A DNA stretch of 64,000 bases from an uncultured Acidimicrobiales bacterium (GTDB lineage: Bacteria > Actinomycetota > Acidimicrobiia > Acidimicrobiales > Aldehydirespiratoraceae), in NCBI GenBank assembly GCA_951812975.1, contig CATOTC010000003.1, forward strand, positions 186,001 through 250,000, in the 5' to 3' direction. Both the position numbers and the translations under genes were made by a program. The notes under the pieces are model-generated. The model saw only the letters and a program-made list of their open reading frames with translations. It had not been told where the DNA came from and did no database searches. Shown one piece after another: positions 25,451-34,390 of the stretch. How positions within the stretch are numbered: the first letter of the stretch is position 1; every line of letters begins with the position of its first letter.

Positions 25451-26628
25451 CCGACACCTCCACGGCTCCTTCAGCCACACTTCAGCCTCCCGCAGCCGAC
25501 GGCGAGTTCGCGCCCGTCCATATCGGTCCGTTGAGAGTGTGGCCGCCGGTTGTGCTCGCCCCCATGGCCGGAGTCACCAACGCCCCGTTCCGCACGCTCT
25601 GCCGCCGTTACGGAGCGGGGCTCTACGTGAACCAGATGATCACCGCCCGGGCGATCGTCGAGTGCAACGCCAAGAGCCTCAGAATGGCTGCGTTCGCCCC
25701 CGGCGAATGGCCCCGCAGCATCCAGCTGTACGGGACCGACGCCGATTCGATGCGAGAGGCGACCCGCCGACTGATCGACGATCAGGGAGTCGAGCACATC
25801 GATATCAACTTCGGCTGCCCGATGAAGAAGGTGACCCGACACGGAGGCGGGGCGGCCCTCCCCTGGAAACGGTCGCTGTGCCGTTCCATCGTCCGAGCCA
25901 CGGTCCGTGCGGCGCGTGACGTGCCGGTGACGCTCAAGTTCCGGGTCGGTATCGACGACTCGACCACCACCTTCACCGACACTGCTCGGATAGCTCAAGA
26001 CGAGGGCTGCCGCGCCGTCGTGCTCCACGCCCGGACCGCGAGCCAGCTCTACAGCGGAGCGGCCGACTGGGGGCGCATCGCCGAGCTCAAGTCTGTGGTG
26101 ACGGAGATTCCGGTGTTCGGCAACGGCGACGTCTGGGAGGCCGACGACGCACTCGCAATGATGCGCACGACCGGTGCCGACGGTGTCGTCGTGGGCCGCG
26201 GCTGCTTGGGCCGACCCTGGATCTTCGAGGACCTGGCACGTGTCTTCGAAGGACGGCCTGTGGCAGCCCGCCCCAACCTCGGCAAGGTTGTCGACGGCAT
26301 GGTTGAACACGCAGAACTGCTCTGCGACTGGATGGGTGAACCATCGGCGATACGCGACTTCCGCAAGCACGCCGGCTGGTACCTCAAGGGTTTCGCGGTC
26401 GGCAGCGAGGTCCGGCGCAGGCTCAACCAGGTCGGGTCACTGGCTGAGTTGAGGTCACTGCTCGACGGTCTGGACCCGACACTGCCCTTCCCCGAAGGCG
26501 GCATGCGCCTGGTCCGGGGGCACCACGGCACTGCGCGCAACGTTCATCTGCCCCAGGGGTGGCTCGACGATCGAGACGACGAACCGGTCCTGGGTGCGGG
26601 TGCCGAACAACTCGTCAGCGGTGGTTGA
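25447..26628 (+). CDS. dus: tRNA-dihydrouridine synthase
   Basis: A 393-residue flavoenzyme reducing uridines in tRNA D-loops. 'VLAPMAGVTNAPFRTLCRRYGAGLYVNQMI' is the FMN-binding N-terminus, and 'NFGCPMKKVTRHGGGAAL' contains the catalytic Cys. 'FGNGDVWEADDALAMM' and 'GADGVVVGRGCLGRPWIF' are the phosphate-binding barrel strands. The last ~90 residues form the helical tRNA-binding domain. Coupled to maf by ATGA. The C-terminal ~35 residues are not conserved in my memory of the family. Confidence 0.92.
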   Translation: MTDTSTAPSATLQPPAADGEFAPVHIGPLRVWPPVVLAPMAGVTNAPFRTLCRRYGAGLYVNQMITARAIVECNAKSLRMAAFAPGEWPRSIQLYGTDADSMREATRRLIDDQGVEHIDINFGCPMKKVTRHGGGAALPWKRSLCRSIVRATVRAARDVPVTLKFRVGIDDSTTTFTDTARIAQDEGCRAVVLHARTASQLYSGAADWGRIAELKSVVTEIPVFGNGDVWEADDALAMMRTTGADGVVVGRGCLGRPWIFEDLARVFEGRPVAARPNLGKVVDGMVEHAELLCDWMGEPSAIRDFRKHAGWYLKGFAVGSEVRRRLNQVGSLAELRSLLDGLDPTLPFPEGGMRLVRGHHGTARNVHLPQGWLDDRDDEPVLGAGAEQLVSGG

Positions 26629-26656
26629 CCGACGACTGCGCCAAGCAGTGGGCCGG

Positions 26657-27238
26657 TCAGAAGTCGATGCCCTTCTTGGCGACGACGCCCGAGTCGTAGG
26701 CGTGCTTCGTCTTCACCATCTCCGTGGCGGTGTCGGCCAACTCGACCATCCAGTCAGGCGCATCGCGTCCGGTGAGCACCAACGAGACCCCCGCTGGCCT
26801 GTTCTCGAAGGTGGCGGCAACCTCCTCGGCATCGAGCCAACCCCAGTTGAGCGGATAGGTGATCTCGTCGAACACCACCAGCCGGTATCGGCCCGACTCC
26901 ACGATCTGCCTGCCGTGGCGCCAGGCTTCCTTGGCTTCGGCCTCATCCCTGCTCAGGTCGTTGCTGTCCCAGGTGAAACCCTCCCCCAGTGACCACATGT
27001 CGATGCCGAGCGACTCAGCCATCATCTGCTCCCCGGTCACCCAATCCTCGGACTTGAGGAACTGCACTACCGCAACCGGCCACTGCCGCGCCCGTGCGCG
27101 CAGAGCCACCCCGAAGGCTGCCGACGACTTGCCCTTGCCGTCACCGGTATTCAGCACGACGAGGCTCTTCGCCACGCGCAGCCCATCAGGGCGGGGATCA
27201 TCAGTCGGCGGTTCTGCGGCTCTGTCGGTCTCAGTCAT
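26657..27238 (-). CDS. cobO: Cob(I)yrinic acid a,c-diamide adenosyltransferase
   Basis: A 193-residue ATP:corrinoid adenosyltransferase of the CobO/BtuR family. The P-loop is 'NTGDGKGKSSAAFG' at ~residue 30; 'VVFDEITYPLNWGW' and 'VVLTGRD'-type strands follow ('LVLTGRDAPDWMVELAD'). The tail 'KHAYDSGVVAKKGIDF' is typical. It attaches the adenosyl group during adenosylcobalamin synthesis or salvage. The start overlaps the stop of the ABC ATPase upstream (ATGA), suggesting a corrinoid-uptake link, although no permease or binding protein is next to it. Confidence 0.93.
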   Translation of the reverse strand: MTETDRAAEPPTDDPRPDGLRVAKSLVVLNTGDGKGKSSAAFGVALRARARQWPVAVVQFLKSEDWVTGEQMMAESLGIDMWSLGEGFTWDSNDLSRDEAEAKEAWRHGRQIVESGRYRLVVFDEITYPLNWGWLDAEEVAATFENRPAGVSLVLTGRDAPDWMVELADTATEMVKTKHAYDSGVVAKKGIDF

Positions 27239-28020
27239 GGTGCCTCCTTTGCGGGTCGGTGGGCCACCGGCACTATCACCGGGCCGGCCGGGTCGTCGAT
27301 GATGCGAACGTTGGCGCGGAAATGCTGCGCGATCAAGGATACGGTCAGGACCTCCGCAGGTTCGCCGGTCACAGCTACCCCACCGTCGGACAGCACGGCG
27401 ATCCGTTCGCCGTAACGGGCTGCGAGAGTCAGGTCATGCAGCGTGGCCAGCACCGTCAAGCCTCGCTCGCGGCGCAGTTCATCGATCAGGTCGAGCACAT
27501 CCTGTTGATGTCCCAGATCGAGGGCAGTGGTCGGTTCATCCAGCAGCAGGATCGGGGTCTGTTGCGCCAAGGCCCGCGCCATCACCACGCGCTGGCGTTC
27601 ACCTCCAGACAGGGTGTTAACCTCGCGGTCGGCGAATCCGTGGAGGTCCAGCCGGTCGAGCACCGTCGAGGCAACGGCCAGGTCGTACTCGCTGTCGCCC
27701 GCGAAGGCTCCGCGATGTGGGGTCCGGCCGAGCAGCACGTAGTCGATCACCGCCATGCCGGGTGGTATCACCGGTACTTGGGGCACATAGGCGATCATCC
27801 GGGCCCGGGTCGCGCCGCCCGCGGGGTCCAGGCCGTCGATGTCGATCGTTCCCCGGTAGTCGACCGAACCGAGGATGCATCGCAGCAGTGTCGTCTTGCC
27901 CGCCCCGTTCGCGCCGATGACGTTGAGCCACTCACCCCGCTCGAGTTCGAGGTCGACGTTGGTCAACACATCCTTGTTGCCCAAGCGGGCTGAGAGCGCC
28001 TCGATCGAGATCGCTTTCAC
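27235..28020 (-). CDS. ABC transporter ATP-binding protein, iron-siderophore/cobalamin type
   Basis: A 261-residue ATPase with Walker A 'GANGAGKTTLL', Q-loop 'AYVPQVPVIP', signature 'LSGGERQRVVMARAL', Walker B 'ILLLDEPTTALD' and H-loop 'ATLHD'. It belongs to the FecE/BtuD/FhuC group, which powers uptake of siderophores, haem or vitamin B12. GTG 28020 was chosen because the domain begins four residues later and it clears the previous gene; longer frames overlap that gene. Coupling to cobO favours corrinoid import. The membrane permease must be encoded elsewhere. Confidence 0.8.
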   Translation of the reverse strand: MKAISIEALSARLGNKDVLTNVDLELERGEWLNVIGANGAGKTTLLRCILGSVDYRGTIDIDGLDPAGGATRARMIAYVPQVPVIPPGMAVIDYVLLGRTPHRGAFAGDSEYDLAVASTVLDRLDLHGFADREVNTLSGGERQRVVMARALAQQTPILLLDEPTTALDLGHQQDVLDLIDELRRERGLTVLATLHDLTLAARYGERIAVLSDGGVAVTGEPAEVLTVSLIAQHFRANVRIIDDPAGPVIVPVAHRPAKEAP

Positions 28021-28036
28021 CAGACAACTCTGCGGC

Positions 28037-29110
28037 TCACGCGCAGGCATCAAGCCGCTCCAGCGCTTCGGACACAATCCGTGAGATCAGCTCATCACAG
28101 CTCGGCAGGTCTTCTACGACTCCGACGCATTGCCCGGTGGGGAGGATTCCCACTTCAAGGCGCCCCTCAACCATCGTGGCCCGCGTCAACATCGCCGCGT
28201 TGGCAGCCATGGCAACCTGCGACCAGGTGAGATCCTGGTTCTTCTTCATCGCAAAGCCCTCTCGCAACAGGTCCGGGAGCGCTGTGCCGGTGAGCTTACG
28301 AAAACGAAGAGCATTGATTCCGGCACGCGGCAGTTTGAGGATTCCACTGCGTTCAAGGTTGTTGATCACCTCTGTGCGAATCACCCTCTGCGGAGCTCCG
28401 TCGATGGCGGTCGACACCACCGTGCCCGTCACCGCGGTGTCGAGATACACAGCCTTCACCTCGTCGGGCACCCGACTGTCGGAAGTGAGCAGAAACCGTG
28501 TGCCCATGGCGATGCCGTCAGCACCCCATGCCAACGCCGCCGCCAGTCCACGGCCATCATGGAATCCGCCGGCCGCGACCACTGGAATGTCGACCGCGTC
28601 CAATACCTGCGGGAGCAGCAGCGAAGTAGGCACCGTCCCGGTGTGACCACCGCCTTCGCTTCCCTGGCACAGGACCGCGTCCACTCCCCACTCGGCCACC
28701 TTCTCGGCATGACGGCGGGCCCCGACTGTGGGCATCACCACCACACCGTGGTCCTTGAGTTTCTTTACCATGTCGGGCCGGGGGGCTTGGGCGAAACTGG
28801 CGACCTTCACGTTCTCTGCGATCAGATGATCGACCCGCTGTTCGACGTCTGCGGCATCGGTTCGCAGGTTCACTCCGAAGGGCCGCTCGGTGCGCGACTT
28901 CACCTCAGCTATGGCCGCTCTCATCTCCTCGAGGGTCATCGTGGCCGCCGCCAGGATGCCCAGACCGCCGGCATTGGCGGTCCCAGTCACCAACGACGGT
29001 CCCGCAACCCAACCCATGCCCGTCTGCACTATCGGATATTCGACCCCGAACAGTGCAGTCGCGGCAGTCTTGAGACGACGATCACAACCATCCGACATCT
29101 CTGATTTCAT
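28037..29110 (-). CDS. Nitronate monooxygenase (2-nitropropane dioxygenase) family protein
   Basis: A 357-residue FMN-dependent TIM-barrel protein: 'YPIVQTGMGWVAGPSLVTGTANAGGLGILAA' at the N-terminus, 'GSEGGGHTG' for FMN phosphate binding, and 'DIPVVAAGGFHDGRGLAAALAWGADGIAMGTRFL'. Family members oxidise alkyl nitronates, but many actinobacterial homologues act on other enoyl substrates, so the reaction is uncertain. TAGGGT ends 6 nt before the ATG on the minus strand, pointing to a leaderless transcript. Its terminus is 16 bases before the ABC ATPase start, so these genes may form one transcript with cobO. Confidence 0.85.
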   Translation of the reverse strand: MKSEMSDGCDRRLKTAATALFGVEYPIVQTGMGWVAGPSLVTGTANAGGLGILAAATMTLEEMRAAIAEVKSRTERPFGVNLRTDAADVEQRVDHLIAENVKVASFAQAPRPDMVKKLKDHGVVVMPTVGARRHAEKVAEWGVDAVLCQGSEGGGHTGTVPTSLLLPQVLDAVDIPVVAAGGFHDGRGLAAALAWGADGIAMGTRFLLTSDSRVPDEVKAVYLDTAVTGTVVSTAIDGAPQRVIRTEVINNLERSGILKLPRAGINALRFRKLTGTALPDLLREGFAMKKNQDLTWSQVAMAANAAMLTRATMVEGRLEVGILPTGQCVGVVEDLPSCDELISRIVSEALERLDACA

Positions 29111-29116
29111 TCGGCC

Positions 29117-29122
29117 ACCCTA
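29117..29122 (-). promoter_or_regulatory. -10 box (TAGGGT) for the nitronate monooxygenase-type gene
   Basis: TAGGGT on the minus strand ends 6 nt before the ATG at 29110. The rightward selD gene starts at 29178, so this 67-base gap also holds its promoter; TAAGGT at 29137-29142 is a candidate -10 for it. Confidence 0.5.
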
Positions 29123-29177
29123 GGGCCAAAGAGGCGTAAGGTACGCACATTGGCGTTCACCCGGAAAGGGGCTGTCG

Positions 29178-30221
29178 ATGACTCGGAGACTCACTGAGTT
29201 CAGTCACGGAGCTGGTTGAGGCTGCAAGCTCGCTCCCGGCGAGCTGGCGCAGGTCGTGCGCCAACTGTCTGATACCGAAAGCCCTGATCTGTTGGTCGGG
29301 GCGCTCAGCGGCGACGATGCCGCCGTCTGGCGCTTGACCGACGACCGCGCCCTCGTCGTCACCGCTGACTTCATCACCCCTGTCGTGGACGATCCGTTCG
29401 ACTGGGGCCGGGTGGCCGCCGCCAACTCGGTCTCCGACGTCTATGCAATGGGTGGCCGCCCGCTGCTGGCACTGAACCTCGTGTGCTGGAACACCGATGA
29501 ACTGTCCGGCGAACAGCTTCAAGAAGTGCTCGCCGGCGGCCACGACATCGCCAACCAATGCGGTTTCGTCGTCGCAGGAGGACACACCGTCGACGATCCT
29601 GAACCGAAATACGGGATGGCAGTGATCGGTGAGGTACACCCGGACAGGATGCTGACCAACGCAGGGTTCCTTGCCGGCCAGACACTGGTCCTCACCAAAC
29701 CGTTGGGGATCGGCGTGATCACAACCGGTCTCAAATGGGGCCGCGCCGGCGCCGAATGTGTAGCCGCAGCAGTGGCCTCGATGATTGCCACCAACGCCGC
29801 CGCTGCCGAAATCGCGGTCGCCTGCGGAGCCACGGGCGCCACAGATGTAACCGGTTTCGGTCTGCTCGGTCACGGCGGGCGGGCCGCGCAGGAGTCCTCT
29901 GTCGACCTGGAGATCATCGTCGACGACGTTCCGATAATCGATGGTGCCAGAGAACTGGCATCGTCGGGTGTTGTACCCGGGGGTACGGGCCGCAATCTGG
30001 GCTGGATCAACGACCGGGTCGACCGGGGCAGCGGCGTCAGCGAATTGGATGTGACGCTCCTCGCCGACGCGCAGACCTCTGGCGGGCTCGTGTTCGGCGT
30101 CGACCGCGCACAGGCCCAGAACGCGCTCGACTCGCTGTTGTCAACCGGTCACACCGCCGCGGCCATCGGCACCGTGCACGAAGGCACAGGCGAGATCCAC
30201 CTCGGTTCCCGCCGCTCCTAG
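29178..30221 (+). CDS. selD: Selenide, water dikinase (selenophosphate synthetase), itself a selenoprotein
   Basis: A 347-residue SelD that makes selenophosphate from selenide and ATP. From ATG 29178 the frame reads 'MTRRLTEFSHGAG', then a TGA at 29217-29219, then 'GCKLAPGEL'. In SelD that position is the catalytic Cys or selenocysteine, so the TGA is read as Sec (Sec14, next to Lys17). The downstream body has 'VTADFITPVVDDPFDWGRVAAANSVSDVYAMGG' and 'AGGHTVDDPEPKYGMAV' and a normal C-terminus. A ribosome site GGAAAGGGG precedes the ATG. Frame callers would truncate it to 29256. The Sec insertion machinery is required and probably autoregulates with selenium supply. The length of 347 fits the family. 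Confidence 0.93.
29217..29245 (+). promoter_or_regulatory. In-frame UGA (Sec) and downstream SECIS-like hairpin
   Basis: The UGA at 29217-29219 is followed 7 bases later by a perfect 7-bp stem, AGCTCGC (29227-29233) with GCGAGCT (29239-29245), closed by a 5-base loop TCCCG. A bacterial SECIS lies within about 16-37 nt after the UGA, so position and size fit. The loop does not carry the G of the E. coli consensus in its first two positions; actinobacterial elements may differ. Confidence 0.7.
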
Positions 30222-30359
30222 AACCTGCGCGGATCGAAACAAGGGGTCGCGCTGAGACCAGTTGTCTTCCGCTCTTGTTCGCTGCGCTCACGGGCCGCTC
30301 GGGCCACGGCCTCGACGGTCGCGGCCGGGTTCGGGAGCAGTCCGCTCGGCCTCTGCGCG

Positions 30360-31145
30360 TCAGGTGCGCTCGAAGATGTTGGACAGGCCGCCGATCACCG
30401 ATCCCTCGCCGTCGGAACCGCCCGGCGCGAGGTTGGCCAGAACCCGGTCGGCAAGACGGTTGAACGGCAGGGACTGGAGCCAGACGTCGCCCACGCCGGT
30501 GAGCGTGGCCAAGAACATGCCTTCACCACCGAACACCATCGACTTCAGATTGCCTGCCCGCTCGATCGAGTACTGAATCTGAGGCTGGAAGGCCACGAGG
30601 CAGCCGGTGTCGACCCTCAACGTCTCCCCCTGCAGGCGCTTGCGCACAATGGTCCCGCCCGCATGCAGGAAGGCCAGGCCGTCGCCGGAAATGTCCTGGA
30701 GGATGAATCCCTCTCCCCCGAACAGTCCCGTGCCCAACTTCTTGTTGAATGCGATGTCGAGTTTGGTACCCGAGGCCGCGCACAGGAACGCGTCCTTCTG
30801 AGCGAGTATCTGACCGCCGACGGCATTGAGGTCGATCGGCAGGACCTTGCCGGGATACGGAGCCGCCATCGCCACTTTCTGGCGGCCCGACGGGGCACTG
30901 TTGGTGAAATGCGTGAGGAATACGGATTCTCCGGTCATCGACCTCTTGGCGGCCGATTTGAATTTCGACCATTTGCCTTCATCGGCGTCCGAACCGTCGC
31001 CCATCTTGGACTCGAAAGAAATGCCCTGGTCGATGTACATCATCGCGCCCGCCTCGGCAATCACCACCTCGCCGGGATCCAGTTCGATCTCCACAAACTG
31101 AAGATCGTCCCCGTGGATCTGGTAGTCGATTTCGTGGCTCTGCAT
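30360..31145 (-). CDS. AIM24/TIGR00266-family protein
   Basis: A 261-residue protein of the AIM24 (tryptophan-RNA-attenuator-like) beta-barrel family. '[18 protein letters not shown]', '[11 protein letters not shown]', '[14 protein letters not shown]' and '[21 protein letters not shown]' are the recurring strand pairs. The molecular function is unknown; the yeast relative affects mitochondrial inner-membrane structure. A strong AGGAGA ribosome site stands upstream. It is convergent with selD, and the 138 bases between them show no tRNA-like or terminator structure I could identify. Confidence 0.85.
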   Translation of the reverse strand: MQSHEIDYQIHGDDLQFVEIELDPGEVVIAEAGAMMYIDQGISFESKMGDGSDADEGKWSKFKSAAKRSMTGESVFLTHFTNSAPSGRQKVAMAAPYPGKVLPIDLNAVGGQILAQKDAFLCAASGTKLDIAFNKKLGTGLFGGEGFILQDISGDGLAFLHAGGTIVRKRLQGETLRVDTGCLVAFQPQIQYSIERAGNLKSMVFGGEGMFLATLTGVGDVWLQSLPFNRLADRVLANLAPGGSDGEGSVIGGLSNIFERT

Positions 31146-31213
31146 CCGCTGTCTCCTGTCATTGAGTTGTCTGCTCGCGCGACATCATCGCACAAACAAC
31201 GAAACCAAAGCGG

Positions 31214-32410
31214 TCATTCAGACAGCAGATGTTGCCGCGACCGTGACTCGGCGCGGTCCAAGATGAGCGATACGGCGAGCAGCACCAACATCGCCGCCGC
31301 CGCGGTCGTGTACAGGATCTTTGGTCCGTTGTTCTCGTAGAGCACGCCCGCTACATAGGCAACTATTCCCGATACCAGGGTTCCAATCCCTGAAAACAAA
31401 CCTTGACCAGCGGCGAGTTGTTCAGGAGGGCTGGCTGTGGCAATGGCTACCTGGTTGGCCGGCAGCGTGAAGGCGTCGGCCACCGCGTGAACCAGAGAGA
31501 TCAGCAGCACCGGCCACAACAGGTCGATCCATCCGTACAGCGCTGTGCACACCGCAGCCGCGGTGATCGACTTGCTGACGATCGCCGAATGACCGAGTTT
31601 CTGCGTCAAACGGCCTCCGGTCGGTGCCAGAACAATCATCGGGAGTGTGAACACACTGAGCGAAGTGCCGACGAGCCAGGTCTGCGCACCCAGGTCGTCG
31701 AGCAGCACTGCCCAGGTCGTCTCGAAGTAGGCGATAGTCAGATAAAAGGCGACCCCGGCCAGTAGGGCAGCCTGAATCCTCGGCATCTTCAGCAGCGGCC
31801 ATGTCTTGTGTTTGGTTCCGCCATTGGCGGCGGTGCGAAGATCAAGGCGGATTATCCACACCAGCATCGCGGCGTTGGCGACGCCCAGAGCGATGAAAGG
31901 CAGTCTGAGCCCACCCAGTTCAACCATCACCGCCGCAGACGCCGGACCTAGAACGAAACCTGAAATCTCAACGGCCGTCAAGCGCCCCAGGTTCTGTCCC
32001 ACCTGCTCTGGATCGCGAACGATGATCAGACGCCGCATCGCCGGCGACACCGCGCCCGCGCTGAACCCGAACAGGACTCTCGCCAGAACGAAAGCCCAGA
32101 GTTCCGTGGCCCACACCATGCCGAACATCGACACTGCCGCCAGCGCCACTCCGACAGGAATCATCTGCGCGGTTCGTCCCCGATCAGCGAGCGGAGCGAG
32201 AGCGATCTGCGCGACGAATCCCGCCAGGAATCCGGCAGCCGTGATGACGCCCAGTTCGCTCTCGGAAAATCCGAATCGGCTTCTGAATTCCGCCAGCAGC
32301 GTCAACACCGAGCCGTAGCCCATGATCAACACCGCGGTGACCACGTAGTAAGGAATATTCGGATCACTGCGGATTGAAGTGGGCGATGCAGCCAAGGACC
32401 GCAAGTCCAT
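31214..32410 (-). CDS. Major facilitator superfamily transporter
   Basis: A 398-residue transporter with about 12 hydrophobic helices in two six-helix halves. The loop after helix 2 reads 'APLADRGRTAQMIPVGVAL', the MFS motif A (GxxxDRxGR-type), and 'LAFVLARVLFGFSAGAVSPAMRRLIIV' covers the third and fourth helices. The second half begins near residue 205. The substrate is not evident; drug or metabolite export is common for the class. It is separated from the AIM24 gene by 68 bases and divergent from the DUF4389 gene by 76 bases. Confidence 0.85.
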   Translation of the reverse strand: MDLRSLAASPTSIRSDPNIPYYVVTAVLIMGYGSVLTLLAEFRSRFGFSESELGVITAAGFLAGFVAQIALAPLADRGRTAQMIPVGVALAAVSMFGMVWATELWAFVLARVLFGFSAGAVSPAMRRLIIVRDPEQVGQNLGRLTAVEISGFVLGPASAAVMVELGGLRLPFIALGVANAAMLVWIIRLDLRTAANGGTKHKTWPLLKMPRIQAALLAGVAFYLTIAYFETTWAVLLDDLGAQTWLVGTSLSVFTLPMIVLAPTGGRLTQKLGHSAIVSKSITAAAVCTALYGWIDLLWPVLLISLVHAVADAFTLPANQVAIATASPPEQLAAGQGLFSGIGTLVSGIVAYVAGVLYENNGPKILYTTAAAAMLVLLAVSLILDRAESRSRQHLLSE

Positions 32411-32486
32411 ACCAAGTTCTCACCCGCTGTCTATTCGGTTAGCGGTACCCTCTGTCCAGGACCCGATCTGAAGAACTGAGAGAACC

Positions 32487-33089
32487 ATGCAACCAGACAC
32501 CCCGCTTGAGAGCAACAGACCCTACGTTCTGGACTCGCCCTACGAAGTTGCCCGTTGGCGGCCACTCGTCAACTGGTTCCTGGTGATCCCTCACAGCGTG
32601 ATCGTCGCCGTCTTGAGTTATGTGGCGTTGGTTGTCATCTTCTTTTATTGGTGGGTCCTGCTGTTCACCGGAAGACTCAACCCGGGAATGTACGGATTTC
32701 TCGCCATGCTCGAGCGATACAGCGTTCGTGCCGAGGCGTTTTTGCTGGGGTACTGCGCGAGCTACCCGCCGTTCTCTTTCAAGACTGGTCCTGATGACGA
32801 CAACGAGTACCCCGCCGTGACACTCAACCTGCCGACGCCACCGGCGAGCACGCCGCGGCGCAACCTGTTCAACTGGGTATTGGCGATCCCGCACTACGCG
32901 TTCATGTGGATACTCGGTATCGGCGCGTACGTGGTGTTGGTCCTCGGCTGGTTCGCGGTGCTGATTCTGGGCAGGTGGCCACGCGGGATGCGTGACTTCC
33001 TGGTTCGCTTTAGCAACTACTACTACAGAGTCTGGGCCTATATCGCCATGGTCGAGACTAGGTACCCCAAGTTCAGCCTCAACCCCTGA
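32487..33089 (+). CDS. DUF4389 membrane protein
   Basis: A 200-residue protein with a duplicated DUF4389 unit. Each half has a 'RR/RPL-N(W/L)..IPH' turn followed by a hydrophobic helix: 'RPLVNWFLVIPHSVIVAVLSYVALVVIFFYWW' near residue 27 and 'NLFNWVLAIPHYAFMWILGIGAYVVLVLGWFAVLILGRWPRGM' near residue 127. Each ends in a 'G..P.GM..FL..(F)' segment. The function is unknown. GAGAG precedes the ATG. It is common in Actinobacteria and often stands alone, as here. Confidence 0.8.
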   Translation: MQPDTPLESNRPYVLDSPYEVARWRPLVNWFLVIPHSVIVAVLSYVALVVIFFYWWVLLFTGRLNPGMYGFLAMLERYSVRAEAFLLGYCASYPPFSFKTGPDDDNEYPAVTLNLPTPPASTPRRNLFNWVLAIPHYAFMWILGIGAYVVLVLGWFAVLILGRWPRGMRDFLVRFSNYYYRVWAYIAMVETRYPKFSLNP

Positions 33090-33122
33090 ACCTCCCGGAG
33101 CGCTCGCGCACCGAGGGCGCTT

Positions 33123-34376
33123 TCAGTTCTTGGGGAGGTCCCTAAAGGGGGTGTCCTTCGCGGGGCCTGGTTCTCGAGGTAGGCCCAGCACACGCTCGCC
33201 GATGATGTTGCGTTGGATCTGATCGGTGCCGCCGTAGATCGACGGGCCGGGCGAGAAGATCGCGATCTCGCCGAGAAGCCCGCTGCTGGTCCGGTCGTCC
33301 TCGCCGCTCAGCATCCCGTCCGCGCCGAGAACCGACAGGCCGACCTCACGGAACGACCTGAACATCTCGCTCACGTGAAGTTTTCCGATATTCGGCTCAG
33401 CGCCCGTCCGCTGGTTGGGGTCCTTGGCGCGTAGAGCCCCCAGGCGGTTGATCTCAATCAACGACCAGAGCTTCACGAGTTCCTGACGGAAGTTCGGATC
33501 CTCGTTCTTCTGCGACTTGGCGGCCAACTCCGCAACGAACTGCCACAATCCCGGACCGACCGCCGGCACACCCCCCTCGCTCGTCGCCGGAGTGGCGAAG
33601 TCCGAGACCGGGCGGTCGAGAGACTTGCCCAAAGCCCCGGGCGTCGCGGTTCGGGGTTTGCGGCCCGATGATCCCAGCGACTCGCGCTCGAACCGCAGCG
33701 TCGAGTTCGCCACGGCCCAACCGTGGTTGAGCCCGCCGATGATGTCGGCGTCGCGCACCCGGGCCTCATCGATGAACACCTCGTTGAACATCGACCTGCC
33801 GGTCATCTCCTTGAGCGGTCGGACGCTGACTCCCGGCTGGTCCATCTCCAGGGCGAACCAGGTGATGCCCTTGTGTTTCGGGGCGTCGGGGTCGGTTCGG
33901 GCGATCAGCATTCCCCAGTCGGCGACCTGTCCGCCCGATGTCCAGACCTTCTGTCCGCTGACGATCCATTCATCGCCGTCACGCTGAGCCTTGCAGGCCA
34001 ACCCGGCCAGGTCCGATCCGGCCCCGGGCTCCGAGAACAGCTGGCACCAGCCGACCGATCCGTCGAGGATCGGCGGGACGAGTCGCTCGATCTGTTCGGG
34101 CGTGCCGTGCGCCGCGATCGTCGGCGCCGCCAGCATCCAACCCAAGCCTCCGATCGGCGGACCCATCACGCCCCTCTCGGCCATCACCGTGTTGACCACC
34201 CCCGCCAGGTCGCGCCCCCAACCCTTGCCCCCTGCATGCACTGCGAGCGTGGGATGCGCGTAACCGGTGGGGGCGATGCGCTGCCACCATTCGCGTACCG
34301 TGAGGTCCTCGTCCCAGTTCTCGTCGAGCCAGGCCTCGAGTTCGAGCCGGACTTCCTCCGCGGTCGGGGTGCTCAT
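33123..34376 (-). CDS. Acyl-CoA dehydrogenase family protein
   Basis: A 417-residue flavoenzyme. 'QLFSEPGAGSDLAGL' and 'VWTSGGQVADWGMLIART' are FAD-contact blocks, and the C-terminal 'YGGTDQIQRNIIGERVLGLPREP' contains the conserved end with 'QIQRNI'. It introduces a double bond into an acyl-CoA thioester and passes electrons to ETF. ATG 34376 was chosen; a TTG six codons upstream overlaps the preceding gene. A long Pro/Gly/Ser-containing insertion around residues 230-265 is unusual. Neighbouring amidohydrolase and enoyl-CoA hydratase genes suggest a degradation route, but the substrate is unknown. Confidence 0.88.
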   Translation of the reverse strand: MSTPTAEEVRLELEAWLDENWDEDLTVREWWQRIAPTGYAHPTLAVHAGGKGWGRDLAGVVNTVMAERGVMGPPIGGLGWMLAAPTIAAHGTPEQIERLVPPILDGSVGWCQLFSEPGAGSDLAGLACKAQRDGDEWIVSGQKVWTSGGQVADWGMLIARTDPDAPKHKGITWFALEMDQPGVSVRPLKEMTGRSMFNEVFIDEARVRDADIIGGLNHGWAVANSTLRFERESLGSSGRKPRTATPGALGKSLDRPVSDFATPATSEGGVPAVGPGLWQFVAELAAKSQKNEDPNFRQELVKLWSLIEINRLGALRAKDPNQRTGAEPNIGKLHVSEMFRSFREVGLSVLGADGMLSGEDDRTSSGLLGEIAIFSPGPSIYGGTDQIQRNIIGERVLGLPREPGPAKDTPFRDLPKN

Positions 34377-34390
34377 TGGTCCGTTTCCGA

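Noticed and set aside
29256-30221. SelD starting at the Met encoded at 29256
   Set aside because: This version loses the catalytic Sec/Lys segment. The longer frame with UGA as Sec matches the family N-terminus and has a ribosome site.
30222-30359. tRNA-Sec or other RNA gene next to selD
   Set aside because: The 138-base gap was read on both strands. No TCA anticodon arm, T-loop or paired acceptor ends could be assembled.
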